This document shows positions 23,907-32,058 of a stretch of DNA of 64,000 nt, one piece after another (position 1 is the first letter of the stretch; each line of letters starts with the position of its first letter). Both the position numbers and the translations under genes were made by a program. Source of the stretch: Kitasatospora sp. NA04385. GTDB taxonomy: Bacteria > Actinomycetota > Actinomycetes > Streptomycetales > Streptomycetaceae. The DNA is taken from contig NZ_CP054919.1 of assembly GCF_013364235.1 (NCBI RefSeq), positions 8,089,239 through 8,153,238 of the forward strand. The letters are read 5' to 3'. The notes under the pieces were generated by a model that was given only the letters and a program-made list of their open reading frames with translations, was not told the DNA's origin and did not search any database.

Positions 23907-24347
23907 GTGGACGCCGGACTGCGGGAAGCGTGCGTGCCGGCCCTGGCCGCCCTGGCCGGCAGCGAGGACTACGCCGACCGCGCCGACGCCGGGCGGGCGC
24001 TCGCGGGGTTCGCCGAACTCCCGGCGGCGGCCCGGACGTTGACCGCCCTGCTGGCCGACCCCCGGGACACCTACGTCACCCTGGACACCGCCCGGGCCCT
24101 GCTGCGGCGCGGCGACCGGGCCGCGACCGCGATCCTCGCCGCCGCGCTGGCGGACCTCGACGTCCAGCACGAGCAGTACGTGTGCGACGCCGTCCGCGAG
24201 GTGCTGGGCGTGTTCCCGGAGGACCACGCCCGGGCGGTGCGCCTGGCCGAGGAACTGGCCCGCGTCCCGGACGCCCGGCTCGCGAAGGGCGCGGCCGTGC
24301 TGTCCGGCATGCTGGACGAGGTCACCCCGTTCCTCGGCCCGGCCTGA
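23907..24347 (+). CDS. HEAT-like helical repeat protein
   Basis: 146 residues, GTG start with GAGGAGA upstream. The sequence is nearly all alpha-helical: ACVPALAALAGSEDYADRAD, ALAGFAELPAAARTLTALLA, YVTLDTARALLRRGDRAATA, AILAAALADLDVQHEQYVCD. The helix pairs ending in short turns resemble HEAT/PBS-lyase-type repeats. It starts 34 bp after the CYTH gene and is probably cotranscribed with it. No catalytic motif is seen; a scaffold or interaction role is a guess from the fold. Confidence 0.75.
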   Translation: MDAGLREACVPALAALAGSEDYADRADAGRALAGFAELPAAARTLTALLADPRDTYVTLDTARALLRRGDRAATAILAAALADLDVQHEQYVCDAVREVLGVFPEDHARAVRLAEELARVPDARLAKGAAVLSGMLDEVTPFLGPA

Positions 24348-24452
24348 CCCTGCGGACCTGACCTGACTTGCCCGGTCCGGCCCGGCCTTGTCGGCCCGGC
24401 CCCGTCGGCGGCCCGGGAACCCGGCGGGCCCGGACCGCCGACGAGGTGGTGC

Positions 24453-25205
24453 CTACGGCTTCAGGTGACGGGCGAAGAACCCGGCGGCGGCCTCCCCGGC
24501 GTACTCGGGGACGCCGGTGTGGCCGCCCATGTTGGCGTTCAGGGACTTCTCCGCCGAGGCGAAGGCGTCGAACAGGTCCAGCGAGGCCTGCCGGTCGTTG
24601 CCCTCGTCGTCCCACTGGAGCAGGACGTGCAGCGGGACGGTGACCCGGCGGGCCTCCTCGAAGGTGGCGCGGGGGAGCAGGCTGCCCGCGAAGAGGACGG
24701 CGGCCGCGATGCGCGGTTCGACCGCGGCGAGGCGGACGCCGATCGAGATGACGCCGCCCGAGTAGCCGACCGGCCCGCCCAGGCCGGGCAGCGCCAGCAG
24801 GGCGTCCAGCGCGGCCCGCCACTCGGGGACGGCCAGGTCGACCAGGGGCAGGACCACGGCGTCGATGACCTCCGCGCTCACCGGCCCGCCGGCCTCGATG
24901 GCCCGGCGCAGCTCGGCGCGGGCCAGGTCGAGGGCGGGGACGCGGGGGCGCTCGCCGCTGCCGGGCAGTTCGATGGTGGCCGAGGCGAAGCCGTCGGCGG
25001 CCGCGTGCCGGGCCCGGGCCGCCAGCCGGGGGTGCATCCGGCGCAGGCCGAGCGGCGGGAGGCCGAGCAGGAGCAGCGGCGCGGGCGTGTCGGCGGTGGC
25101 GGACGCGGGCGTCCACAGGACACCGGGGATTCCGTCGAGGAGGAACTCGCGCTCCAGGACGTCGCCGTCGAGGTGCTGTTCGGAGGTGAAGTGCACAGCG
25201 GTCAT
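24453..25205 (-). CDS. Alpha/beta hydrolase (dienelactone hydrolase-like)
   Basis: 250 residues. PLLLLGLPPLGLRRMHPRLA covers the oxyanion region, GYSGGVISIGVRLAAVEPRI carries the nucleophile elbow (GYSGG), RVTVPLHVLLQWDDEGN the acid region, and the C-terminal NANMGGHTGVPEY the probable histidine. There is no signal peptide, so it is cytoplasmic. It is divergent from the MarR gene at 25462, which may regulate it. The substrate is unknown. Confidence 0.88.
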   Translation of the reverse strand: MTAVHFTSEQHLDGDVLEREFLLDGIPGVLWTPASATADTPAPLLLLGLPPLGLRRMHPRLAARARHAAADGFASATIELPGSGERPRVPALDLARAELRRAIEAGGPVSAEVIDAVVLPLVDLAVPEWRAALDALLALPGLGGPVGYSGGVISIGVRLAAVEPRIAAAVLFAGSLLPRATFEEARRVTVPLHVLLQWDDEGNDRQASLDLFDAFASAEKSLNANMGGHTGVPEYAGEAAAGFFARHLKP

Positions 25206-25448
25206 GGCTGTGGTGCCTTTCGGGAGTGCTCAGGAACGGCGCTCCCGGACGGCCTGTTACCGCCCGACCGTGGCCCCGGCGGGGAGCACCCATGTCGATA
25301 CTGCGTTCACGGGTACCACCTCCAAGGTCTCTTGCACGGCCTCCGGAAAGGTAGCAGCGGGCGCGTCGCCGCGCCAAACGGGTTTCGCCCGACTCCGGGG
25401 GCACTGCGGAGATCTACAGGGAAACTGTACATTCGGCGGGGGGAAACC

Positions 25449-25454
25449 TAGGGT
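25449..25454 (+). promoter_or_regulatory. -10 element TAGGGT ahead of MarR gene
   Basis: TAGGGT is followed by 7 nt (GGGGAGC) and the ATG of the MarR gene, compatible with a leaderless or very short leader. GGGGAG could also act as a ribosome binding site if transcription starts further upstream. Confidence 0.45.
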
Positions 25455-25461
25455 GGGGAGC

Positions 25462-25914
25462 ATGAGCGAAGACTCCGACCCCGCACCGTCCGCCGTGCGC
25501 GCCTCGCAGCAGGTGCGGTCGGTGATCGGCAAGCTCCGCCGCCGCATCCGGTCCGCGGCCGGGACGGGGGACTTCACGCTGACCCAGGCGTCCACCGTGG
25601 GGCGGCTGCTGGACAGCGAGGGCCGGGGCCTGACCACCAGCGACCTCGCCGTCGCCGAGGGGATGCGCCACCAGTCGATGGCCACCACCATCGCCACCCT
25701 GGCCGGACAGGGCCTGGTCGAACGCAGCCGGGACCCGGAGGACGGCCGCCGGGTGCTGATCGGTCTCACCCCCGAGGGCCGCCGCCGCGCCGAGGAGGGC
25801 CGCCGGGCCCGCGGCGAGTGGTTGGCCGCCGAGTTGCAGAAGAAGTGCACCGAGGAGGAGCGACAGACCGTCATCGCGGCGATGGCCGTCCTCGAACGGA
25901 TCGTCCAGGAGTGA
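25462..25914 (+). CDS. MarR family transcriptional regulator
   Basis: 150 residues. Winged HTH at about residues 55-105: LTTSDLAVAEGMRHQSMATT as the recognition helix and VERSRDPEDGRRVLIGLTPE as the wing. Typical MarR length. It precedes an MFS transporter (149 bp, with a 15-bp tandem array between) and is divergent from a hydrolase, so it may control either. The MarR-then-MFS order is the reverse of the pair at 10-12 kb. Confidence 0.92.
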   Translation: MSEDSDPAPSAVRASQQVRSVIGKLRRRIRSAAGTGDFTLTQASTVGRLLDSEGRGLTTSDLAVAEGMRHQSMATTIATLAGQGLVERSRDPEDGRRVLIGLTPEGRRRAEEGRRARGEWLAAELQKKCTEEERQTVIAAMAVLERIVQE

Positions 25915-25950
25915 CGGCCCGCCCCGGACCGGCACGCCCGGGCCACCGCA

Positions 25951-26040
25951 CCCGAACCGGCCGCGACCGAACTCACCACGATCCAACCGGCCGCACCCGA
26001 ACCGGCCACACCCGAACCGGCCACACCCGAACCGACCACG
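25951..26040. repeat. Six 15-bp tandem repeats before the MFS gene
   Basis: The unit CCCGAACCGGCCACA is exact at 25996-26010 and 26011-26025 and varies in the units at 25951, 25966, 25981 and 26026. The array fills most of the 148 bp between the MarR stop and the MFS start. Confidence 0.85.
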
Positions 26041-26062
26041 ACCAGCGAGCGGCAGAAGCACC

Positions 26063-27490
26063 ATGACCGACCGTACGACCGCGACCGCCCCCGGCGGCCG
26101 GCTGGCCGAGGCGCCCGCGCTCGACCGCCGACTCGTCCCCCCGATGGTGCTCGGCTCCGTCCTCAATCCGATCAACTCCACCGTCATCGCCGTCGCGCTG
26201 GTCCCGATCGGTGCCGCGCTCGGCGCCTCGCCCGCGCAGACCGCCTGGCTGGTGTCCGCGCTCTACCTGGCCACCGCGCTCGGGCAGCCCGTGGTGGGAC
26301 GGCTGATCGACCTGTTCGGTCCGCGCCGGCTCTTCCTCGCCAGCACCAGCCTGGTCGGCGTGGCCGGTGTCGTCGGCACGCTCGCGCCCAACCTGGGGAC
26401 GCTGATCGCCGCCCGGGTCGTCCTCGGCTTCGGCACCTGCGCCGGCTACCCCGCCGCGATGGCGCTGCTGCGCGCCGAATCCCGGCGCACCGGACGCGAC
26501 AGCCCCGCCGGGGTGCTCACCCTGCTCGCCGTCGCCAACCAGACCGTCGCCGTGATCGGCCCGCTGCTCGGCGGACTGCTCACCAGCGCCGGTGGCTGGC
26601 GCGCCACCTTCGCGCTGAACGTCCCGCTGTCGCTGCTCGCCGTCACCCTCGGCGCGCTGCGCCTGCCCCGGCAGCGGCCGGAGCCGGCAGAGGGGGAGGG
26701 CACCGGCCCGCTGAAGCGGATCGACCTGCCCGGGATGGCCCTGTTCGCCGTCCTGCTGCTCTCGCTGCTGCTGTTCCTGATGCACCCGCACCCCGACCGC
26801 TGGTACCTGCCGCTGGTCACGCTCGCCGCCGCCGTCGCCTTCACCGTCCGCGAGCGCCGCGCCGAACAGCCCTTCATCGACGTCAAGGTGCTCGGCGGCA
26901 ACACCCCGCTGCTGGCCACCTACGCCCGCGCGCTGGCCGCCTACGTGGTCGCCTACGCCTTCCTGTACGGCTTCGCCCAGTGGACCGAGGAGGGCTTCGG
27001 GCTGACGCCGCTGCAGGCCGGGCTGGTACAGGCACCGACCTTCCTGGTCGGCATCGGCGTCTCGGTGCTGGCCGGGCGGCGCGGCGGCATCCGGGCGACC
27101 CTGCTGGTCGGCGGCCTCGGCCAGATCGCCGCCTGCGCGCTGATGCTGGCCCTGGGCGCGCACAGCCCGCTGTGGGCGCTGCTGGTGCTGGCCGTGGTGT
27201 TCGGCATCCCGCAGGGCGCCAACGGGCTGGCCCTGCAGAACTCCGTCTTCCTGCAGTCCGACCCGGCCCGCACCGGCTCCTCCGCCGGGCTGCTGCGCAC
27301 CTTCGCCTACCTCGGCTCGATGGTGGCCTCCGCCGCGACCGCCGCCGCGTACGGGCCGCACGCGGGCACCGCGGGGATGCACCAGCTGGCCTGGGTCATG
27401 CTGGCGGCGGCGGTGCTGTTCCTGCTGCTCACCGCCTTCGACCGGACGCTGCCCGCACTGCGCACCCCCGCGGCGGCGGCCCGCGGCTGA
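26063..27490 (+). CDS. MFS transporter, DHA2-like
   Basis: 475 residues. VLGSVLNPINSTVIAVALVP is helix 1 with the motif D1-type Asn-Ser; PVVGRLIDLFGPRRLFLAST is the motif A loop; QTVAVIGPLLGGLLTSAGGW is motif C, marking a drug:H+ antiporter-type exporter; the C-terminal half includes NGLALQNSVFLQSDPARTGS. It may form an operon with the upstream MarR gene. The ribosome binding site is weak and lies right after the 15-bp repeat array. Confidence 0.93.
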   Translation: MTDRTTATAPGGRLAEAPALDRRLVPPMVLGSVLNPINSTVIAVALVPIGAALGASPAQTAWLVSALYLATALGQPVVGRLIDLFGPRRLFLASTSLVGVAGVVGTLAPNLGTLIAARVVLGFGTCAGYPAAMALLRAESRRTGRDSPAGVLTLLAVANQTVAVIGPLLGGLLTSAGGWRATFALNVPLSLLAVTLGALRLPRQRPEPAEGEGTGPLKRIDLPGMALFAVLLLSLLLFLMHPHPDRWYLPLVTLAAAVAFTVRERRAEQPFIDVKVLGGNTPLLATYARALAAYVVAYAFLYGFAQWTEEGFGLTPLQAGLVQAPTFLVGIGVSVLAGRRGGIRATLLVGGLGQIAACALMLALGAHSPLWALLVLAVVFGIPQGANGLALQNSVFLQSDPARTGSSAGLLRTFAYLGSMVASAATAAAYGPHAGTAGMHQLAWVMLAAAVLFLLLTAFDRTLPALRTPAAAARG

Positions 27491-27491
27491 C

Positions 27492-27959
27492 CTACTCCTG
27501 CTCGGCCGAGGTCCGGGCGCCGGAGGCGGCCAGGCCGTCCATGTAGTCGCGGACGTGCACGATCAGCCCGTCCCGGACCCGCAGCACCAGCAGGCCCGGC
27601 ACCGCGAACGGGCCCCGGCCGCCCGCGATCTCGCCCCGCACGACCTGCTCCACCACCAGCACCTCGGGGTCGGCCGACACGTGCAGGGCGCCCTCCTCGA
27701 CCGCGGTCGGCCGGGCCGGGCTCGCCCCCCACGCCGCCCGGTACCCGGCCCGCACCGCCTCCCGGCCCTCGTAGCGCTCCGGGAACCCCGGGAAGCGGAA
27801 CGGGAACTCGTGCACGGCGTCCAGCGCGTACAGGTCGGCGAGGGCGTCCGCGTCCAGGGCGAGCACCGCCCGGCGGTAGCGCGCCAGCACGTCCCGCGGC
27901 GTGCGGTCGGACGGGGACGGCGACGGGGACGGCGACGGCGACGGGGCGGTGGCGGACAT
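27492..27959 (-). CDS. SnoaL-like / NTF2-fold protein
   Basis: 155 residues. After a Pro-Ser repeat leader (residues 4-17), VLARYRRAVLALDADALADL, YALDAVHEFPFRFPGFPERY, REAVRAGYRAAWG and LLVLRVRDGLIVHVRDYMD form the SnoaL-like cone. Some members are polyketide cyclases or isomerases; most are of unknown function. Its stop is 1 bp from the MFS stop on the other strand (tail to tail). The divergent GNAT gene begins 105 bp away. Confidence 0.88.
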   Translation of the reverse strand: MSATAPSPSPSPSPSPSDRTPRDVLARYRRAVLALDADALADLYALDAVHEFPFRFPGFPERYEGREAVRAGYRAAWGASPARPTAVEEGALHVSADPEVLVVEQVVRGEIAGGRGPFAVPGLLVLRVRDGLIVHVRDYMDGLAASGARTSAEQE

Positions 27960-28064
27960 GGTGAACTCCCGTTCCGGATGGGGAAGTCGGTGTGCCCACG
28001 AGCCTACTGCGATCGCCCGCCGCCCCGGACGGGATTCCGGGCCCCGCTACGGCAGGATGGCGCC

Positions 28065-28637
28065 GTGAGAGCGACCCGCACCCCACCGCCGACCGCCCCG
28101 ACGCTGCCCCGGACGGTGCCGGAACTCCCGGCCGCGCACGGCTACCGGCTGCGCCGCTGGGGCCCCGAGGACACCGGTCTGCTCCGCGAGGTGGCGGCCG
28201 ACCCGTACGTCCCGCTGGTCACCACCGTGCCCGCGCCGTACACCGAGGCCGGGGCGGCGGCCTACCTGGAAAGCCAGCGGCGCCGGACCGAGATCGGCAC
28301 CGGCTACCCCTTCGTGATCGTCGACCCGACGGGCCGTCCGGTCGGCGACGTCGGCCTCTGGGTGGGCGAACTGCCGCTGCGCGGCCGGGCGACCGTCGGC
28401 TACTGGGTGGCGGCCTCCGCCCGCCGCCGGGGCGCGGCCACGGCCGCCCTGGGCGCCGTCGCCGACTGGGCCCTGGACGAACTCGCCCTGCCCGGCCTGG
28501 AGCTGCACGTCGAGCCGTGGAACACCGGCTCGATCCGCACCGCCGAACGCGCCGGTTTCCGCCCCACCGGCCTGCGGACCACCCACCGGTCGGCGGACGG
28601 CCGGCCGCGCGACACCCGGCACTACGTCAGGCCGTAG
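28065..28637 (+). CDS. GNAT family N-acetyltransferase (RimJ/RimL-like)
   Basis: 190 residues. Fold landmarks: YRLRRWGPEDTGLLREVAAD, YPFVIVDPTGRPVGDVGLWV, ATVGYWVAASARRRGAATAA (acetyl-CoA loop), LELHVEPWNTGSIRTAERAG and a final DTRHYVRP. The G-Y-W-V pattern with xxxRRRGAA and the WN motif are those of the ribosomal-protein-type acetyltransferase family. The GTG start is preceded at 6 nt by CAGGAT (28053-28058), so the transcript may be leaderless. Confidence 0.9.
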   Translation: MRATRTPPPTAPTLPRTVPELPAAHGYRLRRWGPEDTGLLREVAADPYVPLVTTVPAPYTEAGAAAYLESQRRRTEIGTGYPFVIVDPTGRPVGDVGLWVGELPLRGRATVGYWVAASARRRGAATAALGAVADWALDELALPGLELHVEPWNTGSIRTAERAGFRPTGLRTTHRSADGRPRDTRHYVRP

Positions 28638-28827
28638 CGGCCCCGTCGGCCCGGGCTGGGGCGGGGGCGTGTGCCGGGAGCACGGCACCGGCCCGGTCCG
28701 GCGCGCCGGCTGGTGCTAGGTTGCGGGCTCGGGAACGCCGTCCGCGCCGAAGCCGAAGGGGCCGCTGCCGCGTGGAGCCAAGTCGTCCCGATAGCACCGC
28801 AGTTGCTGATCCGAGGGGCCGGAACCG

Positions 28828-30063
28828 ATGAACGACTTCAGTGCGCACGCGATGGGCCTGGTGATCCGCGAGCATCGCGAGGCCCGGCAACCCCCGATGA
28901 GCCGCGCGGAGTTGGCCTGGCGGACCGAGTGCGGGAGGGGCGGCTCGCTCCTGATCGAGCGCTTCGAGCGCGGCCTGATCAGCCCCGGAACGTACCGCCT
29001 GGCCGCCATCGCGCTCGCGTTCGGCCTGACCCCCGGGCAGTTGGCGCAGGAGGCGAAGGAACGCACCGGGCTCCTGGCCGAGGAACCGGGCCCGCCGCCG
29101 GGGAGGCTGCGCGAGCGGATCGAGGCGACGGAGCGGCGCCGGCGCGAGGTCGACGAGCGCCACGATCAGCGGCAGAAGATCGCCGAGGAGTACGCGGAAG
29201 CCTTCTCCGGCGCCAGCCAGGACGCCCACGAGGCGTTCTTCCGGAGGTTCGTCGAACTGGCCGCGGGCATCGGCGGGGCGGCCGAGCCGGAGGAAGCGGG
29301 GGCGGCGGGCCCGGACGGGCTGCCTGCGCCGATGCGGGTCCAGGCCATGTCCGACGGGATCGCTGCCGGGATCCGCGACGTCGCGGCGGGGACGGCCGCC
29401 ACCGCGGTCGGAGGTGCGGTCGGGGCGGCGGTCGGCGGAGCCGCGGCCTACACCGCCTTCACCGCCGCCGCGGCCTTCGGGACGGCCTCCACGGGAACCG
29501 CGATCACCGCGCTGTACGGGGCCGCCGCGACGAACGCGACCCTCGCGGTCCTGGGCGGCGGCACGCTGGCCACCGGCGGCGCGGGCATGGCGGGCGGGGT
29601 GCTCCTGCTCGGAGGCATCGTCGCCGCCCCGACGGTGGTGCTGGCGGCCACCGGCCTCTACGTCTTCAAGCGGCACCGGGCCAAGAAGGACGAGCGGCAG
29701 GCGCGCGCCGAGACCGACGCCGTGCAGGCACAACTGGACCGGTCGCAGCGGAACTTCGACATCGCCGTCGAGGCGTCGGGGCGCGCCGCGGCCGTCCTGG
29801 AGCACATCCAGGTCCACGGCGCCCACGCCCTCGAACGGTGGGCGGCGAGCCTGCCCCCGGAGCCCCGGGACTGGGAGTCGCTGGACCCCGGGGAGCAGGA
29901 ACGCTACCGGGAGTTCCTGACCGTGGCGGCCTCCTGCCTCGCCGTGGGCACCATCGACGTCGAGGCCCTCCTCGCGGCGGAGCCCGGCGAACTGCGCGAG
30001 ATGGAGCGGGACATCGACGGGATGCTGCGGTACGCGGACCGGGCGGTCAGGTCGGTCGGCTGA
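28828..30063 (+). CDS. XRE-like HTH fused to a glycine-zipper membrane module
   Basis: 411 residues with an unusual architecture. Residues 8-75 look like an XRE/Cro HTH (LVIREHREARQPPMSRAELA, ERFERGLISPGTYRLAAIAL). Residues 92-125 are a charged coiled coil. Residues 186-280 are a glycine/alanine-rich hydrophobic module with AVGGAVGAAVGGAAAYTAF, FGTASTGTAITALYGAAATN and LGGGTLATGGAGMAGGVLLL, then a helix ending in VFKRHRAKK. The rest (283-411) is a second coiled coil and helical tail. The STGTAI...GAAATNATL module recurs, as I recall it, in uncharacterised bacterial membrane proteins, some near defence genes. A DNA-binding head on a pore-like module suggests a sensor/effector, but the function is unknown. 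Confidence 0.8.
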   Translation: MNDFSAHAMGLVIREHREARQPPMSRAELAWRTECGRGGSLLIERFERGLISPGTYRLAAIALAFGLTPGQLAQEAKERTGLLAEEPGPPPGRLRERIEATERRRREVDERHDQRQKIAEEYAEAFSGASQDAHEAFFRRFVELAAGIGGAAEPEEAGAAGPDGLPAPMRVQAMSDGIAAGIRDVAAGTAATAVGGAVGAAVGGAAAYTAFTAAAAFGTASTGTAITALYGAAATNATLAVLGGGTLATGGAGMAGGVLLLGGIVAAPTVVLAATGLYVFKRHRAKKDERQARAETDAVQAQLDRSQRNFDIAVEASGRAAAVLEHIQVHGAHALERWAASLPPEPRDWESLDPGEQERYREFLTVAASCLAVGTIDVEALLAAEPGELREMERDIDGMLRYADRAVRSVG

Positions 30064-30094
30064 ATCTGCCGGGAACTTTTCCGGGGAGCAGTAC

Positions 30095-30100
30095 TAGGCT
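30095..30100 (+). promoter_or_regulatory. -10 element TAGGCT, leaderless start of HAD gene
   Basis: TAGGCT is followed by exactly 6 nt (GCCGCA) and the ATG at 30107; there is no ribosome binding site, so a leaderless mRNA is likely. Confidence 0.6.
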
Positions 30101-30106
30101 GCCGCA

Positions 30107-30868
30107 ATGGACCTTGTGCGCACCCTCGGGAAGCCCGTCGAGCTGGTGGTGTTCGACTGCGACGGCGTGCTGGTCGACAGCGAGCGGATCGCGGTCCGGG
30201 TGCAGGTCGAGCTCGGTGCGCAGCTCGGTTGGCCGCTGGGCCCGGACGAGGTGGTGGAGCGGTTCATCGGCCGGAGCCACGCCGCGATCTGGGAGCAGAT
30301 CGGCGAGCGATTGGGCCGCGGCGCCGCGGCCGAGTGGGAGCGGCGCTTCGAGCAGCGGCACCGCGAGCTGGTGGACGCCGAACTGACGCCCGTGGACGGC
30401 GTCGTGGCGGCCCTGGACGCGCTGGAGGCGCTCGGCCTGCCGTACTGCGTCGCCTCCAGCGGCAGCCAGGCCAAGATGCGGCACACCCTCGGCCGCACCG
30501 GGCTGTACGGGCGCTTCGCCGGGCGGATCTTCAGCGCCGACGAGGTCGCCCGCGGCAAGCCCTTCCCGGACGTCTTCCTGCACGCCGCCGCCGGGATGGG
30601 CTGCGCGCCCGAGGTCTGCGTTGTCGTCGAGGACAGCCCCACCGGGCTCCGGGCCGCCCGCGCCGCCGGCATGCGCCGCCTGGGCTACACCCCCGGCCCG
30701 GCCGGACGGGCGCTCACCGGCGGCGAGTTCGGACGGCGGCACTTCGGGAAGGACGGGTACCAGGAGCCCGACAGCCAGGGGCGGGAGGGAGACGAGGACG
30801 CGGACGACACCGTGCTGTTCTCCGACATGCGGCACCTGCCCGCGCTGCTGCGCTCGCTCGCCGGCTGA
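30107..30868 (+). CDS. HAD-IA phosphatase / beta-phosphoglucomutase-like
   Basis: 253 residues. Motif I is VVFDCDGVLVDS with Asp17 and Asp19; motif II lies in YCVASSGSQAKMRHTLGRTG (Ser); the Lys of motif III is in GKPFPDVFLHAAA; motif IV is VVVEDSPTGLRAARAAGM. The alpha-helical cap between residues 25 and 95 places it in subfamily IA, with phosphoglycolate phosphatases and beta-phosphoglucomutases. The substrate cannot be set. The C-terminal 30 residues (GREGDEDADD) are acidic and extra. It follows the glycine-zipper gene by 43 bp but has its own leaderless promoter. Confidence 0.92.
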   Translation: MDLVRTLGKPVELVVFDCDGVLVDSERIAVRVQVELGAQLGWPLGPDEVVERFIGRSHAAIWEQIGERLGRGAAAEWERRFEQRHRELVDAELTPVDGVVAALDALEALGLPYCVASSGSQAKMRHTLGRTGLYGRFAGRIFSADEVARGKPFPDVFLHAAAGMGCAPEVCVVVEDSPTGLRAARAAGMRRLGYTPGPAGRALTGGEFGRRHFGKDGYQEPDSQGREGDEDADDTVLFSDMRHLPALLRSLAG

Positions 30869-30917
30869 CCGGCCGCCGCGCTCCGTTCCCGCCCCCTCGC
30901 GAGGAAGGACCCCGCCG

Positions 30918-31895
30918 ATGACCCCGCCGATCACTCCGCGCACGACCCCGTCCGCGGTCCGGGCCGTGCTGCCCGCCGGGTACACCGCCCGCCCGTTCGA
31001 CCCGCCCGCCGACCTGTCGGCCGTCCTCGACCTGCTGACGGTCTGCGAGCGGGACCTGCACGGCGACGCGGCGGTGCAGGCCGACGCCGGGGAGTTCGCC
31101 GCCGTGCTGGCCCGCCCGGGCTTCGACCCGGCGCGCGACGCGCTGCTGGTGCACGGCCCGGACGGCCGACTGGTCGCCTGGGCGTGGAGCGACCGGCGCT
31201 GCGAGTGCCGGGTGCACCCCGCGCACCGCGGCCGCCGACTCGGCACCGCCCTGCTGGGCTGGATGGAGAACCGGGCCGTCGAACAGGGCGTCGGCAAGCT
31301 GGTCCAGGTCGTCGCCGACCTGGACGCGACCGGCCTGGCGATGCTGCGCACGTACGGGTACCGGCCGAAGGGCGCCAGCTGGCTGCTGGAGATCGCCCTG
31401 GACGGCCTGCCCGAGGCGTCCGAACTGCCGCCCGCGCCGGAGGGGGTGAGCTTCCGTCCGTTCCGGGCGGGCGACCCGTGGGACGAGCACGAGGCGCACC
31501 GGGTTGTGGAGGACGCGTTCGCGGACTGGAAGGCCCGCCGGATGCCCTTCGCGGAGTGGGCCGAGCACGCCGTGCACCGGGAGAGCTTCGCCCCCGAGCG
31601 CTCGCCGCTCGCCGTCTCGGACGCCGACGGCCGGGTGCTCGGCGTCGCCCTGGCCCTGGACCAGCCCGGCAGCGGCGACGGCTACGTGGAGAGCCTGGCC
31701 GTCGACCGCACCCACCGCCACCGGGGCATCGCCCGCCACCTGCTCCAGCAGACCTTCCGGGCCTGCCGGGACGCCGGGCTGAGCCGCTGCACGCTCTGGA
31801 CGCACTCCGGGACGGGCGCACTCGACCTGTACCTCAAGGTCGGCATGACCGTCCGGTACACCTCGGTGGTGCTGGAGAAGGCCCTCCCGGGCTGA
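30918..31895 (+). CDS. Tandem-GNAT acetyltransferase
   Basis: 325 residues with two GNAT domains. The N-terminal copy (about 20-165) has CRVHPAHRGRRLGTALLGWM; the C-terminal copy (about 175-322) has VESLAVDRTHRHRGIARHLL and the closing LYLKVGMTVRYTSVVLEKAL. Mycothiol synthase (MshD) has the same double layout, but the sequence looks like a general paralogue rather than MshD itself. GAGGAAGGA precedes the ATG. It starts 49 bp after the HAD gene and probably shares its transcript. Confidence 0.9.
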   Translation: MTPPITPRTTPSAVRAVLPAGYTARPFDPPADLSAVLDLLTVCERDLHGDAAVQADAGEFAAVLARPGFDPARDALLVHGPDGRLVAWAWSDRRCECRVHPAHRGRRLGTALLGWMENRAVEQGVGKLVQVVADLDATGLAMLRTYGYRPKGASWLLEIALDGLPEASELPPAPEGVSFRPFRAGDPWDEHEAHRVVEDAFADWKARRMPFAEWAEHAVHRESFAPERSPLAVSDADGRVLGVALALDQPGSGDGYVESLAVDRTHRHRGIARHLLQQTFRACRDAGLSRCTLWTHSGTGALDLYLKVGMTVRYTSVVLEKALPG

Positions 31896-32058
31896 CGTCC
31901 CGCCGGGGACGGAAGCGCTTGCGCACCGCGTCGGGTCGCAGCTCGATGCCGTGGGTGCTCCACTGCGGGGTCACGGCGGCGCGTCGTCTCCTCGGGTCGG
32001 GTCGGATGCGGACGGGGTGGGGGTGGAACGGGCCGGACGGGCCGACAGGGTCGGAGGT

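Noticed and set aside
25951..26040. 15-bp tandem array as a CRISPR or integration site
   Set aside because: Units abut with no spacers and there are no cas genes, integrase or tRNA.
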